DNA of 64,000 bases from Helochares maculicollis (taxonomy: Eukaryota; Arthropoda; Insecta; Coleoptera; Hydrophilidae). Each line of letters begins with the position of its first letter. Position 1 is the first letter of the stretch. The notes under the pieces are model-generated. The model was not told where the DNA came from and ran no database searches. It worked only from the letters and a program-made list of their open reading frames with translations. Positions 62,982 through 64,000 of the stretch are shown here, piece by piece. The translations under genes and the position numbers were made by a program. Location: contig JAWQRO010000013.1 of the NCBI GenBank assembly GCA_033557835.1, positions 1 through 64,000 of the forward strand, in the 5' to 3' direction.

Positions 62982-64000
62982 TTATAAATTACAATTATGA
63001 GGCCACCTAGGAAATGGTATACAATCTTTAATACTATTTACACCTAAAATAAATTGTAGGTATCGTTCGAAGCCTAATCCAAATCCGGCAGTTGGCGCTC
63101 CTCCAAATTTACGTAAGTCTAAATACCACCCTAGGCTGTCACTGGGTAATTTTTCTTTCAGTTTATTGTAGTCATTTTCACGCAGGCTACCTCCTGCGAT
63201 TTCACCTACAGATGGGGCAAGGAGATCCAAAGCAGCCACCTGAAATTAAAAGAAAATGATCCTGCTAGATTTAATTTCAGCTAGTTAACAATTTCTTTAT
63301 GTAATTTCACTGCAGTTCATGGTTACCCTAAGATAACATGATGTATATTGAAAGTACAATAAGTAAAATAATAACCAAGTATGAAATAATAATTTTAAGC
63401 AGATATTGGAATGCTTACCTTAGTTGGATCCTCTTTGCATTCTCTCATATAGAAAGGTTTTAGTTCCTTAGGCCAATTTATCACAAAAGTAGGAACATTA
63501 CCACAGTACTCGACTAGAAACAATTCATGTTCTTTAGAAAATCCCTCCTTATCATCAAACCCCTTTTTAAAGCGATTCTTATGTTTAACTAAAATTCCGA
63601 GAGCTTCTTCATAGGTAACAATAGGAAATTTTTTACTAGTCCATGACAAATCTACATTAGGTGCACCTGAAACAGGTTGATGCAGACTGAAATTTGGTAT
63701 ATCCAGATTAGGTGCTGCTTGAACTCTTTGTGTAACGCTCTTGACCAATTTTTCAATAGTCTCTATGAGCTGATTTATATTATCAATGAAAGCCTCCTCA
63801 ACCTCTAACATATAAAACTCGGATAAATGCAACCGTGATCTGGAATTTTCAGCTCGGAAAGTAGGTCCAAAAGTATATACCTTACTTAAGCTCTGTGCTG
63901 CCGATTCCAAATGCAACTGCCCCGAGACTGTCAAAAATACTTTTTTGTCAAAGTAAACTTCTTCAAGGGACAAGTTTGGTTTCTCCATTGCTTTTAACAT
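62982..64000 (-). CDS. NARS2: asparaginyl-tRNA synthetase, mitochondrial (C-terminal part, runs off the window)
   Basis: Two minus-strand exons are visible: 64000-63419, open at the window edge, and 63239-62982, joined AAG|GTAAGC to ATTTCAG in phase 0. This gives 279 residues of the class II catalytic domain. Motif 2 is seen in [23 protein letters not shown] (two overlapping parts: [10 protein letters not shown] and [11 protein letters not shown]) and motif 3 in [14 protein letters not shown]. The C-terminal [10 protein letters not shown] is the mitochondrial NARS2 ending, unlike the YPRF ending of the cytosolic enzyme. It charges tRNA-Asn for mitochondrial translation. The methionine at 64000 is internal to the family alignment, so upstream exons with the targeting peptide and anticodon-binding domain lie beyond the window. 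The 179-bp intron holds nothing else. Its 3' end faces AMPK beta. Confidence 0.95.

Overview
The window is AT-rich animal nuclear DNA with short coding exons, canonical GT-AG introns, long non-coding tracts and several transposon or repeat families. The protein set (Brat, cathepsin O, an SR splicing factor, the AMPK beta subunit, mitochondrial asparaginyl-tRNA synthetase) and an intronic piggyBac relic point to an insect. Brat is clearly orthologous to the Drosophila protein but carries a RING-type cysteine motif that the fly protein lacks, so a non-dipteran insect is likely. A beetle is my best guess, by inference only.

Layout: 1-31157 holds no convincing protein-coding exon. It contains a (TA)n tract, diverged short repeats, a satellite array of about 190-bp monomers arranged in trimeric higher-order units (about 12.7-16.1 kb), a candidate 5' UTR exon region with several strong splice donors (about 18.0-18.95 kb), a diverged repeat cluster (24.65-25.9 kb) and a GC-rich island (26.3-26.9 kb). 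Much of it may be the 5' UTR/intron territory of brat, because the brat coding exon starts just after a splice acceptor at 31157. brat itself (31178-35546, +, two coding exons) is complete. It is followed by a 13-kb gene-free AT-rich stretch that starts and ends with good poly(A) signals and may be an alternative ultra-long 3' UTR.

The right-hand 15 kb is compact and gene-dense. A cathepsin O-like cysteine protease (48809-55002, +, three exons) has a 2338-bp piggyBac-like element with intact TTAA duplications in its second intron. It converges tail-to-tail with an SR-family RRM/zinc-knuckle splicing factor (55376-59609, -, three exons). That gene shares a 679-bp head-to-head promoter interval with the AMPK beta subunit (60289-62635, +, three exons), which in turn converges on mitochondrial asparaginyl-tRNA synthetase (62982 to beyond 64000, -, partial).

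The genes do not form one pathway; they are ordinary neighbours. The points most worth a second look are the RING motif in Brat, a frameshifting cassette (poison) exon candidate in the SR gene, the possible very long brat 3' UTR with Pumilio/Brat-type motifs, the satellite whose monomers retain a decayed reading frame with mostly synonymous differences, and a 16-bp minisatellite of palindromic GATAATTATC units.
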